Positions 29,101 through 37,580 of a stretch of 64,000 nucleotides of DNA are shown one piece after another (position 1 is the first letter of the stretch; every line of letters begins with the position of its first letter). The stretch is from Aurelia coerulea (taxonomy: Eukaryota > Cnidaria > Scyphozoa > Semaeostomeae > Ulmaridae), in contig CM076944.1 in the NCBI GenBank assembly GCA_039566865.1, positions 6,036,501 through 6,100,500 on the forward strand. The letters run 5' to 3'. The position numbers and the translations under genes are program-made. The notes beneath the pieces were generated by a model. It was not told the origin of the DNA. It ran no database searches and was given only the letters and a program-made list of their open reading frames with translations.

Positions 29101-30687
29101 TGAAAGCATACCTTCAGAAACAAACATTTGTTTAACCAAACTGGTGACACAAATATTGCCTTATGAATAAGTTTGTATCAACAATGCATTGAAGCATTTC
29201 TATTCAAGCTTCCCAAAACTTTGTATCTCATGTCTCTTGATAAAAAATAGTTGGAATGTTGGTAGTGTTTACATTATCTGTCCTTTTCTTTTGAGCATTA
29301 AGAACTGCCAAGGCCTGTGCTGTCGGCACACTTTCCAACAACAATGGGAATTATCGTTGTTATGCAGATCATCCTCTTGTTTCATATGCTTATATCAATT
29401 TTTTCCATCATGATAAAAAATTTAGGTTTTCTAAACCCTTACCAGAAATGATCAAGTGCATCAGACTCTTTGGCAGCATGTGTTGTGGCATTTTGTTTCC
29501 CTTTAGGGCTTGCCGAAGCTTTTTCATCTGAGGATTTTGATAACGCAGGCAACTGCAGAGTAAAAATCTATATTCAAAGCAACATCATGGAAATGATCAA
29601 CTTGACAAACAAAAAATAAAGTAAACCTATTTTGAAGCACAGTTAATACAAAGAAAATAAAAGAAATTACAAGAGCTTCTGAATCACAGTTGATAGGAAC
29701 ATCTTGAAACACAACTATTATCAAAATATTCTAATTAATACAAACATCTTGAAACATCTCTCAGTTAATAAGAAAATCTTGCAACATAACTAAGATTTAT
29801 TAAACATTCCACTAGATACAGAACAGATACATGAAACACAGTAATATGCAGTGGTTTATAAAGGTTCATTTTCATTTTTCCAGACCATCCTTTGTTGCTT
29901 GTTACTATTTTTAGCAAAAGAAATTTAATTACTGACCTGTTGCTTGCTGAATGGAGTACTCAACAGTGATAGCAACTTCTGCAGCTCCCTGGACTCTCTA
30001 AAAAAGAGTATAGGTGTTAGAACTGGGATGATGCACTCTTTGCGGATCACTGTTTCACAAAAAGAGATCAATCAACAAAGACTTGGAAGAATAGATGCAA
30101 ATTTACAAAAAATATGCAAGAGGTCTCCAAACTTTCTGCCCTTGATATGAATCTGTTTACAACTTGAAGAAGTGTGAAAATTGCATGATAGATTAGAGAC
30201 CATAGTATGTTGATTTCATCTGAAATAATTTGAAACATATTTCCTTCTTTTAACTCATTTAACACATTTATGGTACATGCCTTACGAACAAATATGGTTT
30301 TCCTGCCAAACAATTTTTGAGAATTATCAAGGAACAACTTGGGTTTCTTAAGAATTCTTGTTTTATAAAAATTTACATTTTTTATATGAATCAAGAAATC
30401 TTATCAGAGTGTGAAGAATTCTTACAAGTTCTTAATAATTCTTGTCATGTTGATAAGTGCAAGACCTGTGCTGCAGTTTTTTGCTTAGAGAAACATTCAG
30501 CATAAATTCCATTCATTTGATGTCTCCCATAGAATAGCAAATCTCAAAAAGCAAACAAAAGTCAACAAATTACTCTTCAGATTCACATGAAACTTAATGG
30601 GATCAAAATGTTAAAACAGATTTCTGCAACCAACCTCTCTTTACTTCTTGGATGAGCATCTCTTTTGCTATCCTTTGACATCATCAT
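191..30687 (-). CDS. NEK10: NEK10-like armadillo-repeat protein kinase, 28 coding exons, 3' end off window
   Basis: NIMA-related kinase NEK10; in vertebrates it supports motile ciliogenesis and DNA-damage signalling. I assembled it by hand from GT-AG exons. In transcript order: 30687-30635, 29997-29937, 29552-29443, 29140-29112, 27864-27839, 26424-26387, 23727-23643, 22442-22401, 22128-22050, 21588-21521, 20609-20530, 20146-20060, 17917-17828, 17264-17225, 15814-15723, 13970-13892, 13499-13457, 12364-12303, 11566-11480, 10497-10475, 9485-9444, 8010-7908, 5983-5855, 3085-3044, 2372-2277, 2116-2071, 1245-1124, 293-191. The sum is 1957 nt, one open frame of 652 codons plus one base. The start is the first of three ATGs (MMMSKDSKR), with an in-frame TAA four codons upstream. 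Exon 20530-20609 could instead begin at 20627 without changing frame. The activation segment (DFG) and C-terminus lie left of base 1. Short exons at the N-terminus (26, 29 and 38 nt) are the least certain. Confidence 0.93.
442..1047. mobile_element. TA-flanked foldback MITE, 606 bp
   Basis: Terminal repeats TACCGCGTGTCCCAAAA and TTTGGGACACCCGGTA end in TA on both sides, as expected for Tc1/mariner-type target duplication. The repeats run deep inward (CTCTCAAAATGTTCCTCGAT against ATTGAGGAACATCTTGAGAG), making most of the element a stem. It sits inside NEK10 introns and encodes nothing. A left-truncated relative lies at 40530-40866. Confidence 0.75.
1502..1562. repeat. Short tandem repeat of about 18 bp
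   Basis: Units of GGACGTATACCGGATAGC are repeated two to three times with slight variation next to an element end containing ACCGGGTGAG. Confidence 0.6.
1559..1820. mobile_element. Short TACCGGGTG-tipped inverted-repeat element
   Basis: Ends ACCGGGTGAGTCAAAAAAG and (reverse complement) TACCGGGTAAGCCAGAAAA are inverted with GAGTTCCCA-type inner arms. About 260 bp, non-coding, in a NEK10 intron. Confidence 0.6.
1827..2041. mobile_element. TTAA-flanked MITE (piggyBac-like), 215 bp
   Basis: TTAA at both ends encloses near-perfect 26-bp inverted repeats starting AGGCAGTCTGTTACGCATC. TTAA target duplication is the hallmark of piggyBac elements. Its edge is 29 bp from NEK10 exon 2071-2116. Confidence 0.75.
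2773..2940. repeat. (GAATT/GAATGAATT)n and (GAT)n microsatellite
   Basis: Degenerate GAATT/TGAATTGAA units run for about 150 bp and finish with TGATGATGATGATGAT. Confidence 0.9.
3271..3743. mobile_element. TA-flanked MITE with pogo/Tigger-like ends, 473 bp
   Basis: Ends TACAGTAAAAACCGGCGTAT and ATAAGCGGGTTTTTACTGTA are inverted repeats bounded by TA. CAGTNNAAACC tips are typical of pogo/Tigger relatives (established knowledge). GGTTCTTAT recurs within. A related copy is at 23219-23640. Confidence 0.75.
3776..4656. mobile_element. TTAA-flanked MITE (piggyBac-like), 881 bp, G/C-run tips
   Basis: Left end TTAACCCTAATCCTACCGGG and right end CCCGGTAGGATTAGGGTTAA are perfect 20-bp inverted repeats including the TTAA target. 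Inside each end is a hairpin-prone G or C run (GGGGGGGGTGTTTTCCACCC). The AT-rich core has repeated GACGTCA motifs but no transposase. Confidence 0.85.
4767..5368. mobile_element. TACCGTGTG-tipped foldback MITE, 602 bp
   Basis: Ends TACCGTGTGACCCAAAA and TTTGGGTCACCCGGTA are inverted and TA-bounded. The arms differ from those of the 442-1047 element. Confidence 0.7.
6045..6575. mobile_element. Foldback element, family with AGGTTCCAAATCTTT tips, copy 1
   Basis: Outer arms CAGGTTCCAAATCTTT and AAAGATTTGGAACCTATG are inverted, and inner arms pair ACCGTTGGACTTTCC with AAAGTCCAACGGCAG. It has an internal TGACGTCATCAAATTTCTAA. It adjoins copy 2. Confidence 0.7.
6601..7304. mobile_element. Foldback element, same family, copy 2 with inner insertion
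   Basis: Left arm CATAGGTTCCAAATCTC pairs with AGATTTGGAACGTATG at 7287-7303. About 180 bp near 7085-7262 is foreign to copy 1 and may be an insertion. Confidence 0.6.
7511..7679. mobile_element. Short foldback repeat, TAGACCTTTTGAGCTATTC family
   Basis: The end TAGACCTTTTGAGCTATTC is inverted at GGAATAGCTAAAAGTTCTA. It carries the internal CGCTCGATCCAGGCTCTTTT, shared with a second copy at 43473-43650. Confidence 0.7.
8100..8296 (-). mobile_element. tRNA-derived SINE
   Basis: On the minus strand, A box TGGCGCAGAGG (8286-8276) and B box GGTTCGATCCC (8233-8223) match RNA polymerase III promoter boxes at tRNA-like spacing. A non-tRNA body follows, containing GCGCTTGGCGCTAAAAAACG and a 3' tail of CACCTT repeats. 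It lacks the folding of a functional tRNA. It sits in the NEK10 intron upstream of exon 7908-8010. Confidence 0.8.
8908..9330. mobile_element. Inverted-repeat element with internal GGTCTAGCCAAGGGTA repeats
   Basis: Ends TACGAAAATCACGGGGG and CCTTCCGTGACGAAAATA are inverted and enclose G/C runs. Next, GTGCCGCGAGCA pairs with TGCTCGCGGCAGAC. The centre carries five or more spaced copies of GGTCTAGCCAAGGGTA, each followed by T-rich sequence. No known superfamily can be assigned. Confidence 0.6.
9507..9839. mobile_element. TTAA-flanked MITE (piggyBac-like), 333 bp
   Basis: TTAA bounds both ends. Inverted repeats of about 45 bp begin AGCCGGTTTTCCACTAGG on the left and (reverse complement) GACGGTTTCCCACTAGGCGG on the right, followed by GGATTTTTC and GCGCAGNGGAGCGGC. 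Its edge is 21 bp from NEK10 exon 9444-9485, upstream of that exon. Confidence 0.8.
10771..11056. repeat. Tandem duplication, two units of about 146 bp
   Basis: Both units start AATTAAGAAGCGT and share CCAAGAAACACAGACCATGT and CCATTATCGCTGGCC. The second unit is slightly shorter. Confidence 0.85.
11098..11166. repeat. (AAT)n microsatellite
   Basis: A TAA/AAT run; a second degenerate run lies at 11277-11360. Confidence 0.95.
14007..14628. mobile_element. TACCGGGTG-tipped foldback MITE, 622 bp, almost fully palindromic
   Basis: Ends TAGCGGGTGAGCCAAAATAA and (reverse complement) TACCGGGTGCGCCAAAATAA, with long arms (ATGCACGTTTGACAGGCCAC against GTGGCCTGCCAAACGTGCAT). The centre is a run of ATTAATCGAT units. 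The element at 18845 shares its left arm. Confidence 0.8.
15144..15545. mobile_element. Foldback element with GCCCCGCATTTAA tips
   Basis: AACTAAATAAACAGCAAAGC with CCCGCATTTAA is mirrored by TTAAATGCGGGGCCTTTA then TTTAGTT. The inner sequence is rich in GTTTCTTA. Confidence 0.65.
16711..16745. repeat. (GTT/GTC)n microsatellite
   Basis: GTTGTCGTTGTCGTCGTC followed by GTTGTTGTTGTTG. Confidence 0.9.
18465..18738. mobile_element. Foldback element, 274 bp, GC-richer than surroundings
   Basis: Left arm CACAGGAAAACCAG then TTTGAGTTCGTTG mirrors CAACGAACTCAAA and GGTTTCCCTGTG on the right. Inner arms pair GCTTCTCCGATGCTGCGG with CGCAGCATCGGAGAAGC. Confidence 0.75.
18788..19461. mobile_element. Nested inverted-repeat elements
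   Basis: Outer arms CAAATCATTTATTGCATTCC and (reverse complement) CAAATCATTTATCAGATTCC enclose a right-damaged copy of the 14007-14628 family starting at 18845 (TACCGGGTGCGCCAAAATAA). The inner copy looks like an insertion into an older element. Confidence 0.6.
19462..19982. mobile_element. Foldback element related to the 6045 family, copy 3
   Basis: Left CATAGGGCTCAAATCTT and AAATCTTTAAAAAGGTGGG; right ACCTTTTTAAAGATTTGAG and TCCTATG. The same TTTAAAAAGGTG layout as at 6045-6575, with a different arm body. Confidence 0.6.
20730..21290. repeat. GTTTCTTA-rich dispersed repeat
   Basis: Shares AAGAAACTTGGAT, AATATTTCCGCATTT and ACACTGCTGCAGAT-like blocks with 56340-56700. A partial internal direct copy begins at 21190. 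Confidence 0.55.
22903..22925. repeat. (AACTGA)n short tandem repeat
   Basis: GAAACTGAAACTGAAACTGA. Confidence 0.85.
23219..23640. mobile_element. TA-flanked MITE with pogo/Tigger-like ends, related to 3271-3743
   Basis: Left end ATACAGTAGAAACCCGAATC; the right side keeps AACCTCTAGGTTCTTATAA with a degraded tip GTGTGGGTTCCTAC. It abuts NEK10 exon 23643-23727 on its downstream side. Confidence 0.55.
25635..26232. mobile_element. TACCGGGTGTCCC-tipped foldback MITE, 598 bp
   Basis: Ends TACCGGGTGTCCCAAAATGA and TCATTTTGGGACATCCGGTA are TA-bounded. The arms pair along nearly the full length (GGTTGTGGTTTAGGCCGATG-like against its mirror). The 92-codon minus-strand frame here is just one arm. Confidence 0.8.
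26829..27150. mobile_element. TTAA-flanked MITE, 322 bp, copy 1
   Basis: TTAA at both ends, with tips AGGGGCTCCGTCGTCAAA and (reverse complement) GGGGCTTCGTCGTCAAA. An internal hairpin GGTGGCTTGGGTGAAGCCACC-type stem lies at 27040-27060. The second copy is at 47314-47591. Confidence 0.8.
27925..28460. mobile_element. Foldback element with repeated GTAGTGAGCCACCTTA
   Basis: Arms GGACACCAAGTGTGTAT at left and ATACACACTTGGTGTCC at right are inverted. AGTGAGCCACCTTA occurs three times in the left half and inverted in the right half. Confidence 0.7.
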
Positions 30688-31995
30688 GAAACTGCATTAT
30701 TCGAGAAAACTGAATCCAAAGTACATTCAAGGCTAAGGGATAAGCAAATGATGATTCATGAGGATTACATGCTCCCGGGACAGTCCTGCAGACTATTTCA
30801 AGGGAATCCAGATAGGTAACTTGTGGGCCGGCTGCAAGAATAAACAAACATCTGTGCACCCATTGTTTCTTTAGCTACACATCAAAACTGCATGTGCCAA
30901 GTAAGGCTATTTTTAACACTGCGCTCAGGCCCAGTGTGGAAACAAGGCCCATTCCATCAAAGATCTTTGGCAGGCAATATAAAAAAATAATATAAACAAT
31001 ATAAAAAACAATAAAACAAAACAAAATAAAGTGGTATAAATCTTCAGTGGACAGTTTTCACCAGCCACCATTGGCTCAGGCCAGTTTTTAAAGAAAAAGG
31101 TAACAGCAATGTTGATTCCCTTTAAGCTGCAAAGTTTGGACAGACATGCACAAAAAAGATTCTTATCTATAAAACAAAATGTGCCAAACTGGTAAGTTTG
31201 TATAGCGCAACCAATATCTTGCCCGCACAGGAACTTAAGCGGTTTTCAGTCTGAGCCATGCAGTTATCAATAAACAAAAGATCTATCGTTTTAACATATT
31301 GCTCTCAACAGCCGAAACTGCAAAATTTCCGCAAAAATTTTACTTAGGCCATCTCAACTTGCGGGCACAAAATATGAACTTTCCAGTCTGGAAAATGTGT
31401 GGTCCAACCAATGCATGAGTCGAATTGATACCTCTGGATATGACCCCCTCCCCCACATACCTTGTGAATTTGATCATAAACAAGTATCTGTGTGTAACCC
31501 CAACCCAAACTTTTTGTACTTTTTGTAGTTAACTAGTGTCATTTTTTTAGCCAGGTTGCTTGTAGTAACCATTGATAATGTGAAACAATGCAGCGTGAAA
31601 TACAACATTGTCGTTGCATCTCATTTCACATTTTACCCCTTTTACCTGACTGATGATGGATGAAGCTGCTCAAACAACCCACAAACAATAATAGGCCTAA
31701 CTTCCAACGTGTTGTACATGAAATAATTATTCATTCTCCGACGATAAGTGGTTGCTGAAAGGATTGAATAAAGCACTGCTATTTCGTCAGAAACAAAATT
31801 ATATTCACCTGCTGCTAAAAATTTGACAGTAGCATCTCTTCACAGCACTTCAGAACTTTGGAGCTGTCTTGTTGCCGCAGTGTTTGAGCTGCTTTGAGTT
31901 CGCAACTGCAAGCAACAGAACAATGTATTACAACAGCAGCAACACTTTTCCTGTCGGTCATTGCAACAGCAACAACAACTTCTCGAACAATGCCA

Positions 31996-33885
31996 TGATT
32001 AGCATATGAGTCAAATCTTTCAATAGGGCACAGGGAAACCCGCAAATCTTCCAATTTCACGCTTACAAGCCAATGATATCGTTGTATTCTGATCACATGA
32101 CTGAAAATAAGGCTTTCGAGATAACTTTTCGAGTACCTTCACGAAAATAAAAATGGATATTCGAGTAATAAAGATACAGAGCTGGTTTTACCACGAAGCG
32201 ATTCGAGAGGCCCCACTCCACATTTGTTTTTCTGCATTTGGTTAAAATCTTATCAGGGATCGGCGTTACATCGAATTTCATTCCTTCGAAAATTGACCTA
32301 TGTTCAAGAATTCTTCAGGAACGCTACAAATAAGATATAGCTTTCAAAATTTCACATGTTACGTAAATTATGTTCAGGAATAACATGAAAGTATTTGTTT
32401 GTGTGATTTTCGAAAATCCTAGACGAATTAAAGCTATTTGCTGAGAATAAAGCATATGGGCCTATCTTCAACCGCAGCATAATCCCAGTAATCGGCATTA
32501 AATCATTCTTTTTCGCAATAATAACCAGCAGATATATTAACGAATAACTTCACCACAAATTCAATTTCTTTCCACCATTTTATCATCGATAGTTTCGATA
32601 AAATGTGACAAGACTTTACAGCCTCTGCTGCAAACCGTCCAACTACCGTCGATTCAAAGTTTTCTTGTTGCAAACACCAGGAAAGCTTGCATAAAACAAA
32701 AGGTTGTGCAAGGCTCAGATCTCCCATATGACACAGCAAAATGTTACCATTGATAATAGATTGTACACCTTTGAGAATAGATTGCAGGGGAACTTTCTTT
32801 ACACAAATTATGTACTTTTCCGATGTGACAAAGAAATTTGCAATCTTTGAGAAATGTTTTATTTTCTCTTTATTTTGCAACGATAGAAAGACTTTAGAAG
32901 TGTGCAATCTATTCTCAAAGGTATCATTTTGCTGTGTCATATGGGAGACCTAAGTCTTGCAAAACCTTTTGTTTTATGCAAGCAGGGGTGGCGCCAGGGG
33001 AGGGCTAGGGGGGCTACAGCCCCCCGTCGGAAGCAGCTAGCCCCCCCGTCGGAGGAAATTTTGGGTTATTGTCGGAGGAAATTTGGCAAAATAACGTACG
33101 AAAACTGCCTTTTCTAGCCATTTTAGCCCCCCTTTCGGAAGTTCCAGCCCCCCTGTCGGAAGATTTCTGGCGCCACCCCTGTATGCAAGTTTTGCAAGAC
33201 TTCCAACGTGTTTGCAACAAGAAAACTTTGAATCGACGGTAGTTGGACGGTTTGCTGCAGAAACTGTAAAGTCTTGTCACATTTTATCGAAATTATCGAT
33301 TATTAAATGGCGGAAAGAAATTGGATTTGTGGTGAAGTTATTCGTTAATGTATCCGCTGGTTATTATTGCGAGAAAGAGTGATTTAATGCCGATTACTGG
33401 GATTCTGCGGCGGGTGAAGGTAGGCCCATTAGCTTTCTTCGCAGCAAATAGCTTTAATTCGTCTAGGATTTTCGAAAATCACAAAAACAAATATTTTCAT
33501 GTTATTCCTGGACATAATTCACGTAACATGTGAAATTTTGAAAGTTATATCTTATTTGTAGCGTTCCTGAAGATTTCTTGAACATAGGCCAATTTTCGAA
33601 GGAATGAAACTCGATGTAACACCGATCCCTGGCGAGATTTTAACCAAATGCAGAAAAACAAATGTGGAGTGGGGCCTCTCGAATCGATTCGTGGTAAAAC
33701 CAGCTCTGTATCTTTATTACTCGAATATCCATTTTATTTTCGTGAAGGTACTCGAAAAGTTATCTCGAAAGCCTTATTTTCAGTCATGTGATCGGAATAC
33801 GACGATATCATTGGCTTATAAGCGTGAAATTGGAAGATTTGCGGGTTTCCCTGTGCCCTATTGAAAGATTTGACTCATATGCTGC
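31996..33885. mobile_element. 1.9 kb palindromic foldback element
   Basis: The left arm (about 31996-32790) is inverted in the right arm (about 32895-33885), e.g. CATATGAGTCAAATCTTTCA against TGAAAGATTTGACTCATATG. Matching frames of about 60 codons (MKFDVTPIPDKILTK and MKLDVTPIPGEILTK) occur on opposite strands, one per arm. The right arm contains a nested hAT-like element. No terminal motif allows assignment to a superfamily. Confidence 0.8.
32983..33181. mobile_element. hAT-like MITE, 199 bp, with 8-bp target duplication
   Basis: Terminal repeats CAGGGGTGGCGCCAG and CTGGCGCCACCCCTG are perfect and flanked by the 8-bp duplication TATGCAAG (32975-32982, 33182-33189). The opposite palindrome arm keeps the unoccupied site. 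Confidence 0.9.
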
Positions 33886-33907
33886 CATGATTTCTTCAGA
33901 CAAAAAA

Positions 33908-34028
33908 GTCCGTCTCACATTAGATATCACCTGAGATTTGCGATAACGCAAAATTCCTTTTCAAAGCACTTGTATCATTGTTATTCGCGGGCATTTGCAG
34001 ACGACATCTAATTTGAGACAGACTATAG
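33908..34028. mobile_element. 120-bp MITE, GTCTGTCTCAAATTAGAT family, copy 1
   Basis: Ends AGTCCGTCTCACATTAGAT and (reverse complement) AGTCTGTCTCAAATTAGATG, with an internal palindrome TTGCGATAACGCAA. Copies 2 and 3 are at 44938-45058 and 48571-48692. Confidence 0.75.
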
Positions 34029-34430
34029 ATGCCTTCACGAGTTGGGCCGATTTTTTGTCTCTTTTTTGGCCAAATGCACTCCCATAAAGCAACACCACTT
34101 TGGCAATAGCTCTTTCCTCTGCCTTGGATCTATCCACAGTGATATCCACGGCAAGAAATGAGTAAGTTTCCCCTAATTTCTAGCAAGGGAAACGCTGGCA
34201 TTTCCAAGTAGTTTCCATGAGGGAAATTCCACGTTCTCTGATTTCCCTTTAATTTCCCCAGTTGAGAACAATGCGTTGTAATTTCTACTCAATTTCCAGA
34301 CGGGAAATTTACACTTCACATTTCTTTGCTCTACACTAGAAATTTCCCCAGTTGGAAATGTGAAGTTTCTGTCACTGATCTTCGAGCTGCAAAACGATAA
34401 ATTTTTCGGGTTTTGTGTGTCAAGAAGAAA

Positions 34431-35280
34431 ATAGACGATTACGGAAAAGATGGCGGACCTCATTTCACGCAATGCACGAAGGGAATATGCCCCCTAGCAA
34501 CGCATAGCTACCAAAATTTATGACTGCATCGTAAAATCTTGACCGCAGCTGCGATAGATTTAGGCCGTCGCAACTTTATCGTGAGATCTACGCTCTTTTC
34601 AATCCTCACTCACAGTTTTAAGGAAAAGTCGTCTTTATATAGTCTTTTTTCATAAATAAGTTACAGTACAGTTTCAGTTTAGTTTTCCTACAATATCAAG
34701 ATGAAGTGGCCAGCTGTTTTGGTCGTTTCGTCAAGATTTTCAACAAGATTTTTGACTTTGTTTACCTTTACTGTAAGGGTCGAGGCGTTGAACAGACCCT
34801 GACATTCGAAAATAGAATGAAATATTGTAAATTCTTTTCTCTTTTGGAATTTGCATAACAAAAGTATAATGTATTGCAATGGCTTCGATTCGCTCGGCCG
34901 AACACAACATTCGAACTCTCTTACTTTCAGAAGTCAAAATGTGCATTCTTTCGGGATTTTTCTCTGCCAAGTCTGCCAGCTCTACCGTTTTCTGAATGTG
35001 CATTCTTTTGGCAACTTAGGTTTTTCTCTGTGAAGCGTACAGTGCCATTTTCAGAAGACTTTGCAGACTACAGGGCCCTTCAGATGCCCAAAAGAAGATG
35101 CCTTTGGAAGAGCGTAGATCTCACGACAAAGTTGCCACGGCCTTGGCCTAAATCTATCGCAGCTACGGTCAAGATTTTATGCTGCAGTCATAAATGTTGG
35201 TAGCTATGCGTTGCTAGGGGGCATATTCCCTTCATGCATTGCGTGAAATGAGGTCCGCCATCTTTTCCGTAATCGTCTAT
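34431..35280. mobile_element. Foldback element, 850 bp
   Basis: ATAGACGATTACGG and GGCGGACCTCATTTCACGCA at left are mirrored by TGCGTGAAATGAGGTCCGCC and CCGTAATCGTCTAT at right. Arms extend at least 150 bp to TAGATTTAGGCC. Confidence 0.8.
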
Positions 35281-35811
35281 CGTCGGTAGTATGTAGCAGT
35301 ATGAGGAACTAAATCATAATTCATACCTTTTAGCACTGCAAGCTGAGCCAAGCGAGTTTCTTATAGAATTTAATATTACAAAATCATAGTTTTTGTTTAT
35401 GACATGGATCATAGATTGTCTGATCAATCAAGAAGCTCTGAAATGATTGCACGAAGTTTAGTGTTTTTTAAGATGCAGTTGCCAGTTTTTTCCTGTTTTT
35501 TCTGTGTCGAAAGAACATTGATCATTTGCAATGCATGGCCATTGTCAGGAAAAAACACGCTTTTTATAACTATTTCTCACTGGTATTTACTATTACTAGT
35601 CTTTGTAGTCGCAATTCTGTGTTCGCATTGTGTTACAACAAATAGCTCTTTCTTTACGTATTCTCCCCTGAAAAGCGCGACTTTTGTATCGTAGCGGCTT
35701 TTAGCGGCTTATTATATCTCTGGTGTAAAGTTTTCCCTGGATAATAAATAACAGCAACAACAGCAACTGCACAACCGTTTAATTTTGTCTTACGAAAAAG
35801 AGCGCCATAAA

Positions 35812-35883
35812 ATGCTTGAGTTGACAGGAGACGACAATGGTTGCAAATTACTGGTGAAGTTTCAATTGGAAATCAACCGACAG
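35812..35883 (+). CDS. Candidate coding exon, possible start of an unrecognised plus-strand gene
   Basis: An ATG at 35812 opens MLELTGDDNGCKLLVKFQLE and then INRQ, ending at CAG before the donor GTTAGC. The frame is also open upstream to a TAA at 35749, giving LILSYEKERHK in front, so the exon may instead start at one of the AG sites near 35754-35763. The composition is protein-like. No exon of matching phase (0) follows convincingly, so whether it belongs with the exons at 36411 or 39412 is unknown. Confidence 0.35.
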
Positions 35884-36410
35884 GTTAGCTTTGGTTTGCT
35901 TCGTATTTCTTATTTCTTTTTATTATTGCACCAATTTCCTAATCAACTGACTTGATGCTCCAGTCCTGCATATGGAAGTCTGTATGTGTTGCGGATCTGC
36001 GTGTCGAATGCACGATCCGTGCAAGAGGACGGAGACTTTCAAGCCTGTCTGTTTAGCAAATTCGGGATCAATACAAACATATTGCCTCAAATCTAATACA
36101 TTAAACCAAATTAACCATGAATTATTATCTTCGTTTAAGCTCACATGAAACTGCAAGTTGCTCAAACAAGGAAAGATATCAGGTAAATCTTCGCATTTTC
36201 ATTTTTTTACACCAAGTTTTCTGTTTAGGCCCGATACTTTCTCATTTTCATTTGCAAGACAGGGAAACTCAATTTAAACGTGCCATTCTACTAATGAACC
36301 AATTGCCATCAGCAAGAAGAACCCTGAAGAACACAGATTTCACCTTGAAGTCATATACTTTGTTGTGATCGTTTGTAGCATATTACTTCGAAAGTTTTAA
36401 TTCATTTCAG

Positions 36411-36499
36411 TGAAACCCCGCCAAATGCAACAGCAAGGCCAGGCCGACACTCCCTCCGAGCGGAAGAAACTTACAATTTGGAAGAAAATTACAATTAAG
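36411..36499 (+). CDS. Candidate internal coding exon, unrecognised
   Basis: The segment lies between a good acceptor (TTCATTTCAG) and a good donor (GTATGTT). One frame reads KPRQMQQQGQADTPSERKK then LTIWKKITIK. A second frame reads ETPPNATARPGRHSLRAEE and stops just before the donor, so it could be a terminal exon. Both are open and the sequence alone does not decide. A possible neighbouring exon (near 36259, reading DRETQFKRAILLMNQL) has no consistent phase with it. Confidence 0.3.
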
Positions 36500-37249
36500 G
36501 TATGTTCCATCATTCCATGATATTCAAATAGTCATGCTTTTGCAGTGTTCTCTGCTATCCTTCCCCCCATTTTAGAATTTACAAATTTTACAAATGTAGG
36601 TGCCTTTGCTTTGGTTGGCTTTGGCCTCTATCTATTATGCTTTGTGAAGCAACATTTTTCTCTCTTGGGAAAGAATCACTGAAAAGAATTAACAAAAACA
36701 ATTTGCAACAATCCTTGACAACAGAGAACATACATGTCATACTGTGTTTCTCAAAGTTTCCATAAATACATCACTGGGGAAGCTAATAATGCCCCCCTGC
36801 CATCTTTTTGGTATGCAGTAAGGCCCTGGTTGCAACTGTGCTTCTGCGGAGGAACAGTTTCAACCAGATCCTCCTCCGCTCTGCACTGCACATACACATA
36901 TTCTTTATAAGCAACTGTTTATTAGAAACAGTACGCTCAATTTTCTCAAAGTTAAGCAATAACCCTACACCTGAATTTAAAAAGCTAAAAAGCTTTAGTA
37001 ATTTCCAGTTTCATTTTCAAAACACACTCAAAAATGTTTTGACACTGTACAGTTTGGAAATTGAATTTGGAAACTTTTTAGAAATTATTTTGAGTGCGAA
37101 TTATGTTATCAACTTGTTTTGAGACCTTACTAATGATTTGGGAGCCCTCTTGACAAAACAAAAATTAACTCTACACTTCTGGAATTAACAATATAAGAAA
37201 CATGTAAGAATTTTCGGTAGAAAAATGGCCTAGGAATTTAAGAAACTGC

Positions 37250-37580
37250 CTAGCAGGAGGATGGTAACAGGTAAATAGTACCACAGTACCACAGGGGCAG
37301 TACCAAGTACCAACATGCCCGGTACCCGTTACCATTAAGGTCAGTACGAGGGGACATCAGAGCAGGAAAACAGTACCATTTTAGATTGAAAATTACGGTA
37401 AAATACTGGGGAAAAGTTGTAGTGAATAGATGTGATATTTTCCGTGTTCCAATCCTCAAAATATGTCCTAGGCACCACAGTAATTCTTACCAGTACCCAG
37501 TACCAAAGGTATAAGGGCCAGGTGCCCCGGGGGCCAGTATCATTACCATCAATGCCCCCTGTCACCATCCTCTAGCAGCC
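37250..37580. mobile_element. Foldback element rich in GGTACC-type motifs
   Basis: AGGAGGATGGTAACAGG is mirrored by CCTGTCACCATCCTC. GTACCAGTACC-like motifs recur throughout. Confidence 0.55.

Larger units (their letters stand above)
7908..30687 (-). other. NEK10: NEK10 N-terminal region with armadillo-type helical repeats
   Basis: Twenty-two exons encode residues 1-473. Residues 1-80 are polar and Ser/Lys-rich. From about residue 95 the sequence becomes regular amphipathic helices with armadillo-like signatures, for example LLSCADVTVLHSTLYALI, LAINLLRSLCADVNVREQ, FDGIPVLLRSLLDSENIK, LLGGIPLLLSLLQ and AVCAAITELVLNDSNAQ. The segment joining repeats to kinase (FLFSMERNRQLFKR, then LFERFIDVGHYKKDLGAY) resembles vertebrate NEK10 closely and gave independent support for the 23-nt exon 10497-10475. 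A Ser/Met-rich insert (exon 13970-13892) interrupts the repeats and has weaker support by similarity, although its splice phases fit. Confidence 0.88.
30688..35811. other. NEK10 5' flank and repeat-rich spacer
   Basis: No convincing exon was found here. The first 1.3 kb upstream of NEK10 must hold its promoter and 5' leader, but no clear promoter motif is evident. From 31996 the stretch is a 1.9 kb palindrome with a nested hAT-like element, a 120-bp repeat (33908-34028), TTTCC-rich repeat debris (34160-34430) and an 850-bp foldback (34431-35280). From 35281 to 35811 I see nothing definite; a 96-codon frame at 35404 is hydrophobic and unsupported. Confidence 0.6.

Noticed and set aside
32503..32940. 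145-codon minus-strand frame
   Set aside because: It lies inside one arm of the 1.9 kb palindrome, with a partly matching frame on the other arm. Its length comes from the repeat, and no start context, splice site or motif supports a gene.
36117..36368. 83-codon plus-strand frame
   Set aside because: Parts look protein-like, but splice phases do not connect with the nearby candidate exons. Kept only as a note in the 36411-36499 entry.
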